From contig JAURQY010000022.1 in assembly GCA_030835875.1 (NCBI GenBank), positions 1-7,098 on the forward strand: DNA of 7,098 nt, read 5' to 3'. The stretch is from Nitriliruptorales bacterium (GTDB taxonomy: Bacteria; Actinomycetota; Nitriliruptoria; Nitriliruptorales; Nitriliruptoraceae). Position numbers and translations under genes: made by a program. The notes beneath the pieces were generated by a model. It had not been told where the DNA came from, searched no databases, and saw only the letters and a list, made by a program, of their open reading frames with translations. Below are positions 1 through 7,098 of the stretch, one piece after another (the first letter of the stretch is position 1; each line of letters begins with the position of its first letter).

Positions 1-2665
1 GACGCTGCTCGAGGACGTGGCGTCCACGTCGCCGTCGCAGCCCCCGGCGTCGCAGCTCGTCGCGCTCCAGGCGGCCGTGCGCGACGCCGCACCGGTCGGC
101 ACCGCACCCGCCGAGCGGGAGCGCGGTGGCGACGGGAGCGTGCAGGTCCACGCGTGCCACGGGCTCGTCCGCCAGCTCGAGGTGCTGCGTGACGCGCTGC
201 TGCACGCCATGGAGGCCGACCCGACGCTCGAACCGCGCGACGTCGCGGTGCTCTGCGCCGACCTCGAGGCGGTCGCGCCGCTCGCCGAGCCGATCCTCGG
301 TGCCGACGTCGGCGGGCGGCACCTGCCCGTGCTCGTCACCGACCGCGCGGCCAGCATCACGCCACCGGTGCAGGCCGCGTTCGACGCGGCGCTCGCGCTC
401 GCGACCTCGCGCCTCGAGCGCGGCGACGTCCTCACCTTCCTCGCGATGCCCGCCGTCGCCGTCGCGCTCGGGCTCGACGCGGAGGACCTCGCCGTCCTCG
501 AGCGGATCGCCGACGACCTCGACGTGCGGTGGGGGCGCGACGCGACGCACCGCGAGCGCTGGGGCTACCCGCGCGGCGTGACCGTCGGGACCTGGCGCGA
601 GACGCTCGACCGGCTGCTCGCCGGGCTGCTCCTCGACCCGGACGTCGGCACGGTCGACGTCGGTGACGGCGAGGTGACCGCGATCGCGCCGGCCGCCGGG
701 TTCGGGATGCAGGACCTCGGCCGGATCGGTCGGCTCGCCGACGCGCTCGCAGCCGTCGGGCAGCTCGCCACCTACGGGGATCCGACGTCCGGGCCGCGAC
801 CCATCGCCGAGTGGGCCGCACCGCTGCGCTGGATCGTCGACACGCTGCTGCGTCCACGCCGCGCCGTCGACGCGGCGACGCAGGCGCTCGCCGCACAGGC
901 CGCGCAGGCGCGTGAGCTCGTCGACCGGCTCGTCGGCGACGCGGCCGCCGCCGACGCCGTGGCAGCCGCGGACGCCGGTGCCGCCGACCGCGCGGTCGCG
1001 CTCGACGTCCGCGAGGTCCGTGCCGCGCTCGCCGACCGCTGGGGTGGTGCGGGAGCGCGAGCGCGGCTTCGCACCGGCCACGTGAGCGTCGCGTCGCTGA
1101 CCCCGCTGCGCGGCGTGCCGTTCCGCGTCGTCGCCCTCGTCGGCGTGAGCGACACGCTGCTCAGCGCGCGCGGCGCGGACGACGACGACGTGCTCGCACT
1201 CACGCCGCGCGTCGGCGAGCGCGATGCGTCCGGCGAGCGCCGAGCGGCGCTGCTCGACGCACTGCTCGCCGCCCGCGACCGGCTCATCATCACCTGCGAC
1301 GGGCAGGACGTGCGCACCGGCGCGACCCTCGATCTGCCGACCGCCGTCGAGGAGCTGCTCGACGCGGTCCCGCCGGGCGCGCCGGGCACGGCGGGCGGCG
1401 CGCCGCTCGTCGTGCGGCATCCGCGCCACCTCGCCGACCGCCGCAACCTCACCACCGGACCCGGATCGCTGCCGCGCGTCGACGCGTCGCGCCCGTGGAC
1501 GTTCGCGCCCGCCGCGCTGTACGCACTCGCCGCGATCGAGGCGGCCGCCGGCGAGGACGTCGCGCGTCGCCCGGCCGCCGGGGTCGGCGTGCTCACCGCC
1601 ACGACGCGCGCACCGCGCTGGCGCACGACACCGCTGCCGCCGGCCGCATCGCGCGGCCCGGTGGACGGCGAGGGGAGCAGCATCGAGCTGCGCATCGACG
1701 ACGTCGTCGAGGCGCTGCGCCGTCCGGCCCGCACGCTGCTGCGTGAACGGCTCGGGGTCCGCCTGCCCCACGAGCTCGACGCCGACCCCCGGGGCGTCGA
1801 GCTGTGGGTCGACGACTCCCTCGCGCGCTGGGCGATCGGGCAGGACCTGCTCGACCACCTGCTCGCCGGCCGCGGCGTGGAGGAGTGGACGGCGTCGCGC
1901 CCCGCTGCGGGCGGCATCCCGCCCGGACGGCTCGGCGCGGCGCTGCTCGCCGGCTTCGTCGACGAGGTCACCACGCTGCACACCGAGGCCGGCGCACCGG
2001 ACGCCGCGACGACCGACGTCCTGCCGATCGGCGTCGAGCTGACGTTCGACGGCCCCGGTCAGGGTGCTGTCCACGGGGTCCGGCACGTGCGGCTCGTCGG
2101 TGGTGTCCCGCACGTCGACGGCACGATCATCGACGTGCGCTTCTCGCGCGACCACGCGTCCGAGGTGCTGCGCGCTGGCATCGCGCTGCTCGCTGCGACG
2201 GTGCAGGCGGGCGGCGCGGACGCTGCCGTGCGCGGCGCGCGGGTGGTGCGACGCGCGTCATCGAGCACGTCGGTCGGTCCGGTCCGGCGCGAGCTCGCCG
2301 TGCGTACCGGTGCCGATGCGGCGCACGCGGCGCTGATCGCGCTCGTCGACCTCGCGCTGCGGGTGCGCAGCGGACCGGCGCCGCTGCTGCCGCGCGCCGC
2401 CTGGTCGATCGACGCGACGACCGACCTGAGCGTCCCGCCGACCGGTGCGCTCAAGGAGGCGCTCGGCCGCGACCTCGAGGACGTCGCCGTCGGCGTCGTG
2501 CTCGGCGTCGACACGCTCGCGGACCTCGCGCTCCAGGACGACGGACCGCTCGAGGAAGGCCTCCCCGACGCGCCGACGCCACTGCAGCGCTGGTCGATCG
2601 CGCTGCGTGCACCGCTCACCGAGCCGTTCGCGCTCGTGTGGCCCGACGGTGAGGACGCCGCATGA
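1..2665 (+). CDS. recC: RecC, exonuclease V gamma subunit (5' end missing)
   Basis: This is the scaffold subunit of RecBCD, which splits the duplex, feeds the strands to RecB and RecD, and in E. coli scans for Chi. The frame is open to the left edge (first full codon at base 2), so the GTG at 17 is not a credible start. About 887 residues are visible, and by comparison with E. coli RecC (about 1,120 residues) roughly 280 are missing, including most of the Chi-scanning part. Numbering from base 2, family landmarks include SVQVHACH (46-53), DPTLEPRDVAVLC (about 71-85), SVASLTPLRGVPFRVVALVG (about 362-381) and the block starting IELRIDDVVEALRRPAR (561 on), which matches the start of the C-terminal nuclease-like region. 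There is no Walker A and no D-x(n)-(D/E)xK nuclease signature. Only three cysteines are present, all in the first half, which argues against AddB with its Fe-S cluster. The stop overlaps the recB start. The identification is firm. Confidence 0.95.
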   Translation, partial: TLLEDVASTSPSQPPASQLVALQAAVRDAAPVGTAPAERERGGDGSVQVHACHGLVRQLEVLRDALLHAMEADPTLEPRDVAVLCADLEAVAPLAEPILGADVGGRHLPVLVTDRAASITPPVQAAFDAALALATSRLERGDVLTFLAMPAVAVALGLDAEDLAVLERIADDLDVRWGRDATHRERWGYPRGVTVGTWRETLDRLLAGLLLDPDVGTVDVGDGEVTAIAPAAGFGMQDLGRIGRLADALAAVGQLATYGDPTSGPRPIAEWAAPLRWIVDTLLRPRRAVDAATQALAAQAAQARELVDRLVGDAAAADAVAAADAGAADRAVALDVREVRAALADRWGGAGARARLRTGHVSVASLTPLRGVPFRVVALVGVSDTLLSARGADDDDVLALTPRVGERDASGERRAALLDALLAARDRLIITCDGQDVRTGATLDLPTAVEELLDAVPPGAPGTAGGAPLVVRHPRHLADRRNLTTGPGSLPRVDASRPWTFAPAALYALAAIEAAAGEDVARRPAAGVGVLTATTRAPRWRTTPLPPAASRGPVDGEGSSIELRIDDVVEALRRPARTLLRERLGVRLPHELDADPRGVELWVDDSLARWAIGQDLLDHLLAGRGVEEWTASRPAAGGIPPGRLGAALLAGFVDEVTTLHTEAGAPDAATTDVLPIGVELTFDGPGQGAVHGVRHVRLVGGVPHVDGTIIDVRFSRDHASEVLRAGIALLAATVQAGGADAAVRGARVVRRASSSTSVGPVRRELAVRTGADAAHAALIALVDLALRVRSGPAPLLPRAAWSIDATTDLSVPPTGALKEALGRDLEDVAVGVVLGVDTLADLALQDDGPLEEGLPDAPTPLQRWSIALRAPLTEPFALVWPDGEDAA
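2648..2655 (+). promoter_or_regulatory. Ribosome binding site of recB
   Basis: GGTGAGGA lies inside the last codons of recC, six bases before the ATG at 2662. It is purine-rich and resembles a Shine-Dalgarno sequence. It supports the ATG at 2662 over the in-frame GTG at 2686. Ribosomes finishing recC would stop beside it, which fits coupled translation. Confidence 0.6.
2662..2665 (+). other. ATGA stop/start overlap, recC-recB
   Basis: The recB start ATG and the recC stop TGA share bases in ATGA. This arrangement is typical of translational coupling by termination and reinitiation, and suits subunits of one heterotrimer. The overlap is read directly; coupling is inferred. Confidence 0.9.
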
Positions 2666-5600
2666 GCGGGGCGATCGAGCGCGAGGTGGAGCGTGAGGTC
2701 GCGCGCGAGGTCGAGCACCTCGACCTGCGTGGCCGGCTGCCGCACGGGCTCAGCGCCGTCGAGGCGTCGGCCGGCACGGGCAAGACCTACGCGCTCACCG
2801 CGCTCGCCGTCCAGGGCGTCGTGCTCGACGGGCTGCGCACCGACGAGCTGCTCGTCGTCACCTTCACCCGCGCCGCCGCGAAGGAGCTGCGCGGGCGCAT
2901 CCGCACCGGCATGCGCGACGCGGCCGTCGCGCTGCGCACGCTCGCTGCGACCGGCGAGGTGCCCGGCGGGCTCGACGACTGGCTCGACGCGCTGTGCCGC
3001 GACGTCGGCGGTGCGGGCGATCCCGCGCCTGCGCCGGATGAGGCGCGACGGCGTGCGTCGGCGGCCGCCCGTGCGCTCTCCACGCTCGACCGCGCGACGA
3101 TCACGACGCTCCACGGCTTCTGCCAGGAGGCGCTGTCGGGGCTCGGGCTGCGCGGTGCGGTCGGTGGTGCGCGGCTGACGACCGACGTGACCCGCCTGCG
3201 TCGCGACGTCGTGCGCGACCGGCTCCTCGCCGTGCTCGCCGACGACCCGCACGCGCTGCGTCGCGCGAAGGGCAAGGGTCCCGACGGTGCCCCCGTCCTC
3301 GAGGGGCCACCGGCGCTCGAGAAGCGCATCGACGGGCTCGTGCGCGCGGCGCTCGGCAGCGATGCCGCCGTCGCGCCGATCGGCGCGTCGACCGACCCGA
3401 ACGTCGACGGGACCGCGCACCTCGCCCGCTCCGTCGTCACCGAGCTGCGCGAGCGTCTGGAGGCTGATGACGCGCTGACGTTCGATGAGCTCGTGCGGCG
3501 CGTCGACCTCACCCTCGCCGACCCCGACGCGGGCCCGCCGGCCGCCCGGCAGCTGCGCGCGCGGAAGCGGCTCGTCCTCGTCGACGAGATGCAGGACACC
3601 GACGCCGCGCAGTGGCGCATCATCGAGCGCGCCTTCCTCGCCGACCCCGCGACGCTCGGTCCCGCGTCCGACGTCGTCATCGTCGGCGACCCGAAGCAGT
3701 CGATCTACCGCTTCCGCGGCGCGGACATCGACGCGTACCTCGAGGCCTCGTCGCAGGCGGGGGAGCAGCGCCGCACGCTCGCCAGCAACTGGCGCTCGTC
3801 GGCACCGCTGCTCGACGCGCTCGACGTGCTGCTGCGCGGCGCCCGCTTCGGGTCGGACCGCATCGCCTACCGGCGCGTCGCACCCGGTCGCCCCGTCCCG
3901 TCACGCGTGACGGGCACGGGCGCGCCGCTCGAGCTCCGGTGGATCGCGCGCGACGGGACGCTCCCGCTCGCGAAGAACGGGTACGACCTGATCGCCGACG
4001 ACGCGCAGGCGCGCCTGCTCGACGACCTCGCCGCACGCGTCGTCGCCATGCTCGCCACCGGCCGCATCGTCGCGACCGACGCCGACCGTGACGACCCCGC
4101 CGTCGAGGTCGCCGCGGACGGCACCCGTGCGCTCGCGCCGCGCGACGTCGCCGTGCTCGTGCGCAAGAACAGCCAGGCCGTCGCGGTCGTCGAGCGGCTC
4201 GCCGCTGCGGGCGTGCCGGCCGTGCAGCCCAAGGGCGGCGACGTGTACGACACGGAGGCGTTCACGCAGTGGCGAGTGCTGCTCGCCGCGCTCGCACGCC
4301 CGTCCGACACCGACCTCGTGCGAGCGCTCGTCGTCTCCTGGTTCGCCGACGAGCCGGCGGGCAGCGTCGACGACGACGCGCGCATCGACGTGCTCCAGCA
4401 GGCGTGCGCCGCGTGGGGTGCGACGCTCGCTTCGGGCGGGATGCTCGCGCTCATCGCAGCGCTGCGGGCCGACGCGCAGGTCATGGCGGCGCTCGCCCGT
4501 GCCGGGGAGCGGGGCCTGACCGACGTCGAGCATCTCGCGGAGCTCGTGCACGTCGCTGTCGGCGCTCGCGGTGTGCCCGCAGCGGTCGCGCTGCGCGCGC
4601 TCGAGGACCTCGCGGTCGCCTCCGACGTCGGCGAGGACGACACCGACGACCCCGCCGTCCGGCGCATCGGCAGCGATGGCGACGCGGCGCAGGTGATGAC
4701 CTACCACGGGGCGAAGGGCCTCGAGTTCCCCGTCGTGCTCGTGCCGTTCGCGAACCGTGTCGAGTCGCTCCGCCAGCCGTGGGAGTTCCGCAGCGCAGCC
4801 GGTCGGGTCGTCGACGCGGGTTCGTCGATCGCGTGGAGACCGGTCGCCGAGGAGGGAACGACCTCACCGGACGCTGCGCACGCGACGAAGAAGGAGCGTG
4901 ACGAGCTCGCGCGCGCGGCGATGCGCGGCGACGAGGCGCGCCTCCTCTACGTCGCGCTCACCCGCGCACGCGACCGCTGCCTCGTCTGGTGGTGGCCGGC
5001 GCAGTACGCGTCGAGCAGCACGCTCGCGACGCTGCTGTTCGGTCCGCGCGACGCTGGCGGGATCCTCGAGGACCGTGCGTCGGCACCGTCGAACGATGAG
5101 CTCGACGACGAGGTCGTCCGGGCGCGGCTCGCCGCGCTCGCCGCACGGGCCGACGGGACGGTCGAAGCCGTCGAGGCCCCCGTCGCCCCCGACGACGTGC
5201 AGTACGTCCCGCAGCGTGCGGCGACCCACGGTGCGACGTCGGTCGCGACGCTCACGCGCGACGTGCACGAGCCCGACGTGTGGCGCTGGTCGTTCACGGG
5301 GCTCCTGCGTACGACGTCGGGTGCCCTGCGGCCCGCGGAGGACGTCGCCGCTGCGCCCGGCGGGACCGACGAGCCGGAGGTCGTCGACACCGCCGATGGT
5401 CCGCTCGGCGGCACGGCCGAGGGCCCGCTCGTCGACCTGCCCGGTGGCACGACCTTCGGAGTGCTCGTCCACGAGGCGCTCGAGGCCGTCGACCTCTCCG
5501 CCGATCCGGACGAGCTGCGCGCGGTGCTCACCCACGAGCTCGAACGGCGTGCGACGCGCGCCGCGATGCCCGTCGACGTCGCGCGGCTCACCGAGGGCCT

Positions 5601-6234
5601 CGTCGCCGCGCTCGCGACGCCGCTCGACCCGCTCCTTCCCGGTGTCGCGCTGCGCGACATCCCCGCCGGCGACCGCATCCCCGAGCTCGTCTTCGAGCTG
5701 CCCGTCGCCGACACGCGACGGCGCGTGGCGCTGCGCGACCTCGCCGAGGCGGTCAGCGACGCGCTCGACGCGGACGACCCCTACCGCAGCGCGTTCGCGA
5801 CACTCCCGGACCGCGTCGAGCGCTCCCGCCTCGCGGGTTGGCTCACCGGCGTCGTCGACCTCGCGCTGCGCACGCCCGACGGGCGCTACGTCGTCGCCGA
5901 CTACAAGACGAACCGGCTGAGCGACGCGGCCGACGTCCCCACCTACGACGCCGCCGCGATGCATGCAGCGATGCGCCACGGCGAGTACCCGCTGCAGGCG
6001 CTCCTCTACCTCGTCGGCATGCACCGCATGCTCGACCGCCGGCTCGCCGGGTACGACCCTGCGCAGCATCTCGGCGGCGCGGCGTTCCTGTTCGTGCGCG
6101 GCATGGTGGGTCCGGACACGCCGCTGCGTGACGGGGTCCGTGACGGTGTCATCGTGTGGCGGCCCGCGATCGGTGCGGTGCTCGCCGCTGATGCGGTGCT
6201 CGCTGCCGCGGCGCGCCCGGGGGGTGCGCGATGA
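2662..6234 (+). CDS. recB: RecB, exonuclease V beta subunit (helicase-nuclease)
   Basis: This is the 3'-5' helicase and sole nuclease of RecBCD, which unwinds and cuts DNA from double-strand ends so that RecA can load. It is complete at 1190 residues, close to E. coli RecB (1180). UvrD-type motifs run in order: Walker A ASAGTGKT (35-42), Ia VVTFTRAAAKEL (about 65-76), TTLHGFC (148-154), II DEMQDTD (308-314), III VGDPKQSIYRFRGAD (341-355), IV SNWRSS (375-380), V TYHGAKGLEFP (680-690) and VI LLYVALTRAR (761-770). A linker with WRWSFTGL (874-881) leads to the nuclease domain: H937, D1066 in GVVDL, D1080 and K1082 in DYKTN, Q1112 and Y1116 in QALLY, then GGAAFLFVRGM (1138-1148). These correspond to E. 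coli H956, D1067, D1080 and K1082, so both activities should be intact. The N-terminus carries about 13 extra residues before the conserved region. AddA and AdnA share this fold, but the flanking recC and recD settle the identity. Confidence 0.98.
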   Translation: MSGAIEREVEREVAREVEHLDLRGRLPHGLSAVEASAGTGKTYALTALAVQGVVLDGLRTDELLVVTFTRAAAKELRGRIRTGMRDAAVALRTLAATGEVPGGLDDWLDALCRDVGGAGDPAPAPDEARRRASAAARALSTLDRATITTLHGFCQEALSGLGLRGAVGGARLTTDVTRLRRDVVRDRLLAVLADDPHALRRAKGKGPDGAPVLEGPPALEKRIDGLVRAALGSDAAVAPIGASTDPNVDGTAHLARSVVTELRERLEADDALTFDELVRRVDLTLADPDAGPPAARQLRARKRLVLVDEMQDTDAAQWRIIERAFLADPATLGPASDVVIVGDPKQSIYRFRGADIDAYLEASSQAGEQRRTLASNWRSSAPLLDALDVLLRGARFGSDRIAYRRVAPGRPVPSRVTGTGAPLELRWIARDGTLPLAKNGYDLIADDAQARLLDDLAARVVAMLATGRIVATDADRDDPAVEVAADGTRALAPRDVAVLVRKNSQAVAVVERLAAAGVPAVQPKGGDVYDTEAFTQWRVLLAALARPSDTDLVRALVVSWFADEPAGSVDDDARIDVLQQACAAWGATLASGGMLALIAALRADAQVMAALARAGERGLTDVEHLAELVHVAVGARGVPAAVALRALEDLAVASDVGEDDTDDPAVRRIGSDGDAAQVMTYHGAKGLEFPVVLVPFANRVESLRQPWEFRSAAGRVVDAGSSIAWRPVAEEGTTSPDAAHATKKERDELARAAMRGDEARLLYVALTRARDRCLVWWWPAQYASSSTLATLLFGPRDAGGILEDRASAPSNDELDDEVVRARLAALAARADGTVEAVEAPVAPDDVQYVPQRAATHGATSVATLTRDVHEPDVWRWSFTGLLRTTSGALRPAEDVAAAPGGTDEPEVVDTADGPLGGTAEGPLVDLPGGTTFGVLVHEALEAVDLSADPDELRAVLTHELERRATRAAMPVDVARLTEGLVAALATPLDPLLPGVALRDIPAGDRIPELVFELPVADTRRRVALRDLAEAVSDALDADDPYRSAFATLPDRVERSRLAGWLTGVVDLALRTPDGRYVVADYKTNRLSDAADVPTYDAAAMHAAMRHGEYPLQALLYLVGMHRMLDRRLAGYDPAQHLGGAAFLFVRGMVGPDTPLRDGVRDGVIVWRPAIGAVLAADAVLAAAARPGGAR
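2677..2712 (+). repeat. Three in-frame 12-bp tandem repeats at the start of recB
   Basis: Units at 2677-2688, 2689-2700 and 2701-2712 read GAGCGCGAGGTG, GAGCGTGAGGTC and GCGCGCGAGGTC. They encode EREV, EREV and AREV (residues 6-17), followed by EHLD. The peptide is charged and probably helical, and it lies upstream of the conserved RecB N-terminus. It probably arose by slippage, and copy number may vary between strains. No function is known to me. Confidence 0.8.
6219..6226 (+). promoter_or_regulatory. Possible weak ribosome binding site of recD
   Basis: GGGGGGTG ends four bases before the recD ATG at 6231. It is G-rich but a poorer Shine-Dalgarno match than the one before recB, and the run also encodes Pro-Gly-Gly of the RecB tail. 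If it is weak, recD would depend more on ribosomes arriving from recB. This is tentative. Confidence 0.35.
6231..6234 (+). other. ATGA stop/start overlap, recB-recD
   Basis: The recD ATG overlaps the recB TGA in the same ATGA arrangement as the upstream junction. The three genes are therefore almost certainly one transcript, with recD translation probably coupled to recB. Confidence 0.9.
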
Positions 6235-7098
6235 GCGTGCGTGTCGGCGTGGCGATCGGCGACCCCCGGGCGGGGGAGCGGCACGTCGCGGAGCTTCTCG
6301 CCCGGCGCTTCGGCGTGGACGATCCGCTCGTGCTGCGGCTCGCGCGGCTGACCGTGGGCGCGGCCGCTGCGGGGCACTCCTGCCTCGACCTCGCCGCGCT
6401 CGATGTGGCGCTGGTCGCGTCGCTCGACGCGCGCCGGCTCGCCCGTGACCTCGTCGCGGTCGCGGATGACGAGGGCGACGGTGACGCGCTGCCGGCGCTC
6501 GACGCGGCACTCGCCGCGCTGCGTGCCTCGCCGGCCGTGCGTGTCGTCGGTGACGTGGAAGTCGAGCGGGACGAGGCTGCGACGACGGGCGCTCGGCCGC
6601 TCGTCCTCGACGGGACGCGGCTCGCCGTCCAGCGCGAGCATGCCGCCGAGCAGCGGCTGATCCGTGCGCTCGACCGGCGCGCACGCGCCGGCAGCACGCC
6701 GGTCGCCGTCGCGCCCACGCCGCTCACCGACGATCCCGACCAGGTCGCCGCCGTCGCCGCGCTCGCCGACGCCGGGGTCCGCGCAGGGATCGGCGTACTC
6801 GCCGGCGGGCCCGGCACGGGGAAGACGACGACCGTCGCAGCACTGCTCGCCGCGCGCGTCGAGGTCGACGTCGCCGCCCGCGCGGTCGGGGACACGTCGG
6901 CGCGCCCGCTGCGCATCGCGCTCGCCGCGCCGACCGGCAAGGCCGCCGCACGCCTAACCGAGTCGCTGCGGTCGGCGCTGCCGCGCATCGCCGCAGCGCA
7001 CGGCGCGGAGGTCGCGCAGCGGCTCGGTCTCCTCGAGGCGACGACCGTGCATCGTCTGCTCGGCATCGGGCGCGGGGGCACGCGGCGCGATGAAGCGC
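6231..7098 (+). CDS. recD: RecD, exonuclease V alpha subunit (3' end missing)
   Basis: This is the 5'-3' superfamily 1B helicase of RecBCD, which in E. coli also keeps the nuclease active before Chi. The frame starts at the ATG overlapping the recB stop and runs off the right edge after 289 codons, about half of a typical RecD (E. coli 608 residues). The N-terminal domain (about 1-165) contains GHSCLDL (48-54), matching a conserved GH-x-C-L patch of RecD. It is followed by a Q-motif-like DDPDQVAAV (about 167-174), Walker A GGPGTGKTT (192-200, K198), motif Ia APTGKAAARL (233-242) and TTVHRLLG (271-278). The stretch between Walker A and Ia seems a few residues longer than in E. coli. Motifs II to VI lie outside the window. 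RecD2 is unlikely given the position after recBC and the short N-terminus. A rare CTA leucine codon occurs at 6954-6956. Confidence 0.96.
   Translation, partial: MSVRVGVAIGDPRAGERHVAELLARRFGVDDPLVLRLARLTVGAAAAGHSCLDLAALDVALVASLDARRLARDLVAVADDEGDGDALPALDAALAALRASPAVRVVGDVEVERDEAATTGARPLVLDGTRLAVQREHAAEQRLIRALDRRARAGSTPVAVAPTPLTDDPDQVAAVAALADAGVRAGIGVLAGGPGTGKTTTVAALLAARVEVDVAARAVGDTSARPLRIALAAPTGKAAARLTESLRSALPRIAAAHGAEVAQRLGLLEATTVHRLLGIGRGGTRRDEA

Noticed and set aside
17..19. GTG as the start of recC
   Set aside because: The frame is open upstream to the window edge and the protein would lack about 280 residues of the RecC family. The codons before it (TLLED) read as a continuing protein.
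772..1983. A 403-codon open frame on the minus strand inside recC
   Set aside because: Its product is low-complexity Ser/Arg/Ala, typical of reading high-GC coding DNA in the wrong frame; the RecC motifs opposite it are clear.
1..2665. AddB instead of RecC
   Set aside because: There is no Walker A, no C-terminal nuclease motif and no C-terminal cysteines for an Fe-S cluster. The following genes are recB and recD, and the sequence landmarks match RecC.
2059..3420. A 453-codon open frame on the minus strand across the recC-recB junction
   Set aside because: It is a shadow of conserved recC and recB codons, with biased composition, no family match I recognise and no independent sign of a start.
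4985..4992. TCTGGTGG as a Chi site
   Set aside because: It differs from the E. coli octamer at one base, encodes part of a Trp run in RecB, and such near matches are common by chance in GC-rich DNA.
4864..6684. A 606-codon open frame on the minus strand across the recB-recD junction
   Set aside because: It lies opposite conserved recB nuclease and recD coding sequence, and its product is arginine-rich with no recognisable domain. Long antisense frames are expected at this GC content because stop codons are AT-rich.
6954..6956. Rare CTA leucine codon in recD as a regulatory pause
   Set aside because: A single rare codon inside a conserved motif is weak evidence. It is also not TTA, the codon with known regulatory meaning in some actinobacteria.

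Overview
The window lies inside a tightly packed operon from a very GC-rich bacterium. The first 60 bases are 45/60 G+C, and codons end overwhelmingly in G or C. It carries three consecutive plus-strand genes, recC (missing its 5' end), recB (complete) and recD (missing its 3' end). Together they encode the RecBCD (exonuclease V) helicase-nuclease that resects double-strand breaks and degrades linear foreign DNA. The base composition and the order recC-recB-recD, with no protease gene (ptrA) between recC and recB as in E. coli, suggest a high-GC actinobacterium. That is an inference; the genus cannot be named from this window.

Layout: recC covers bases 1-2665, recB 2662-6234 and recD 6231-7098. 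Both junctions are ATGA overlaps, where the TGA stop of one gene overlaps the ATG start of the next, so translation is probably coupled and subunit output matched. No intergenic stretch, RNA gene, mobile element, CRISPR array, promoter or terminator is visible. The operon's promoter and terminator must lie outside the window, unless they are hidden inside coding sequence.

How the genes work together, from the known biology of the family: RecB is a superfamily 1 3'-5' helicase with a C-terminal nuclease domain. RecD is a 5'-3' helicase acting on the opposite strand. RecC is a helicase- and nuclease-like scaffold without catalysis that splits the strands and, in E. coli, reads the Chi sequence. 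Here the RecB helicase motifs and the nuclease residues (H937, D1066, D1080, K1082) are all present, as are the RecD Walker A and the next helicase motifs. The enzyme looks intact as far as it can be seen.

I found no undescribed system. The most unusual details are the near-absence of lysine and asparagine from RecC and RecD, with RecD's lysines only in helicase motifs, and a small in-frame 12-bp triplication at the start of recB.
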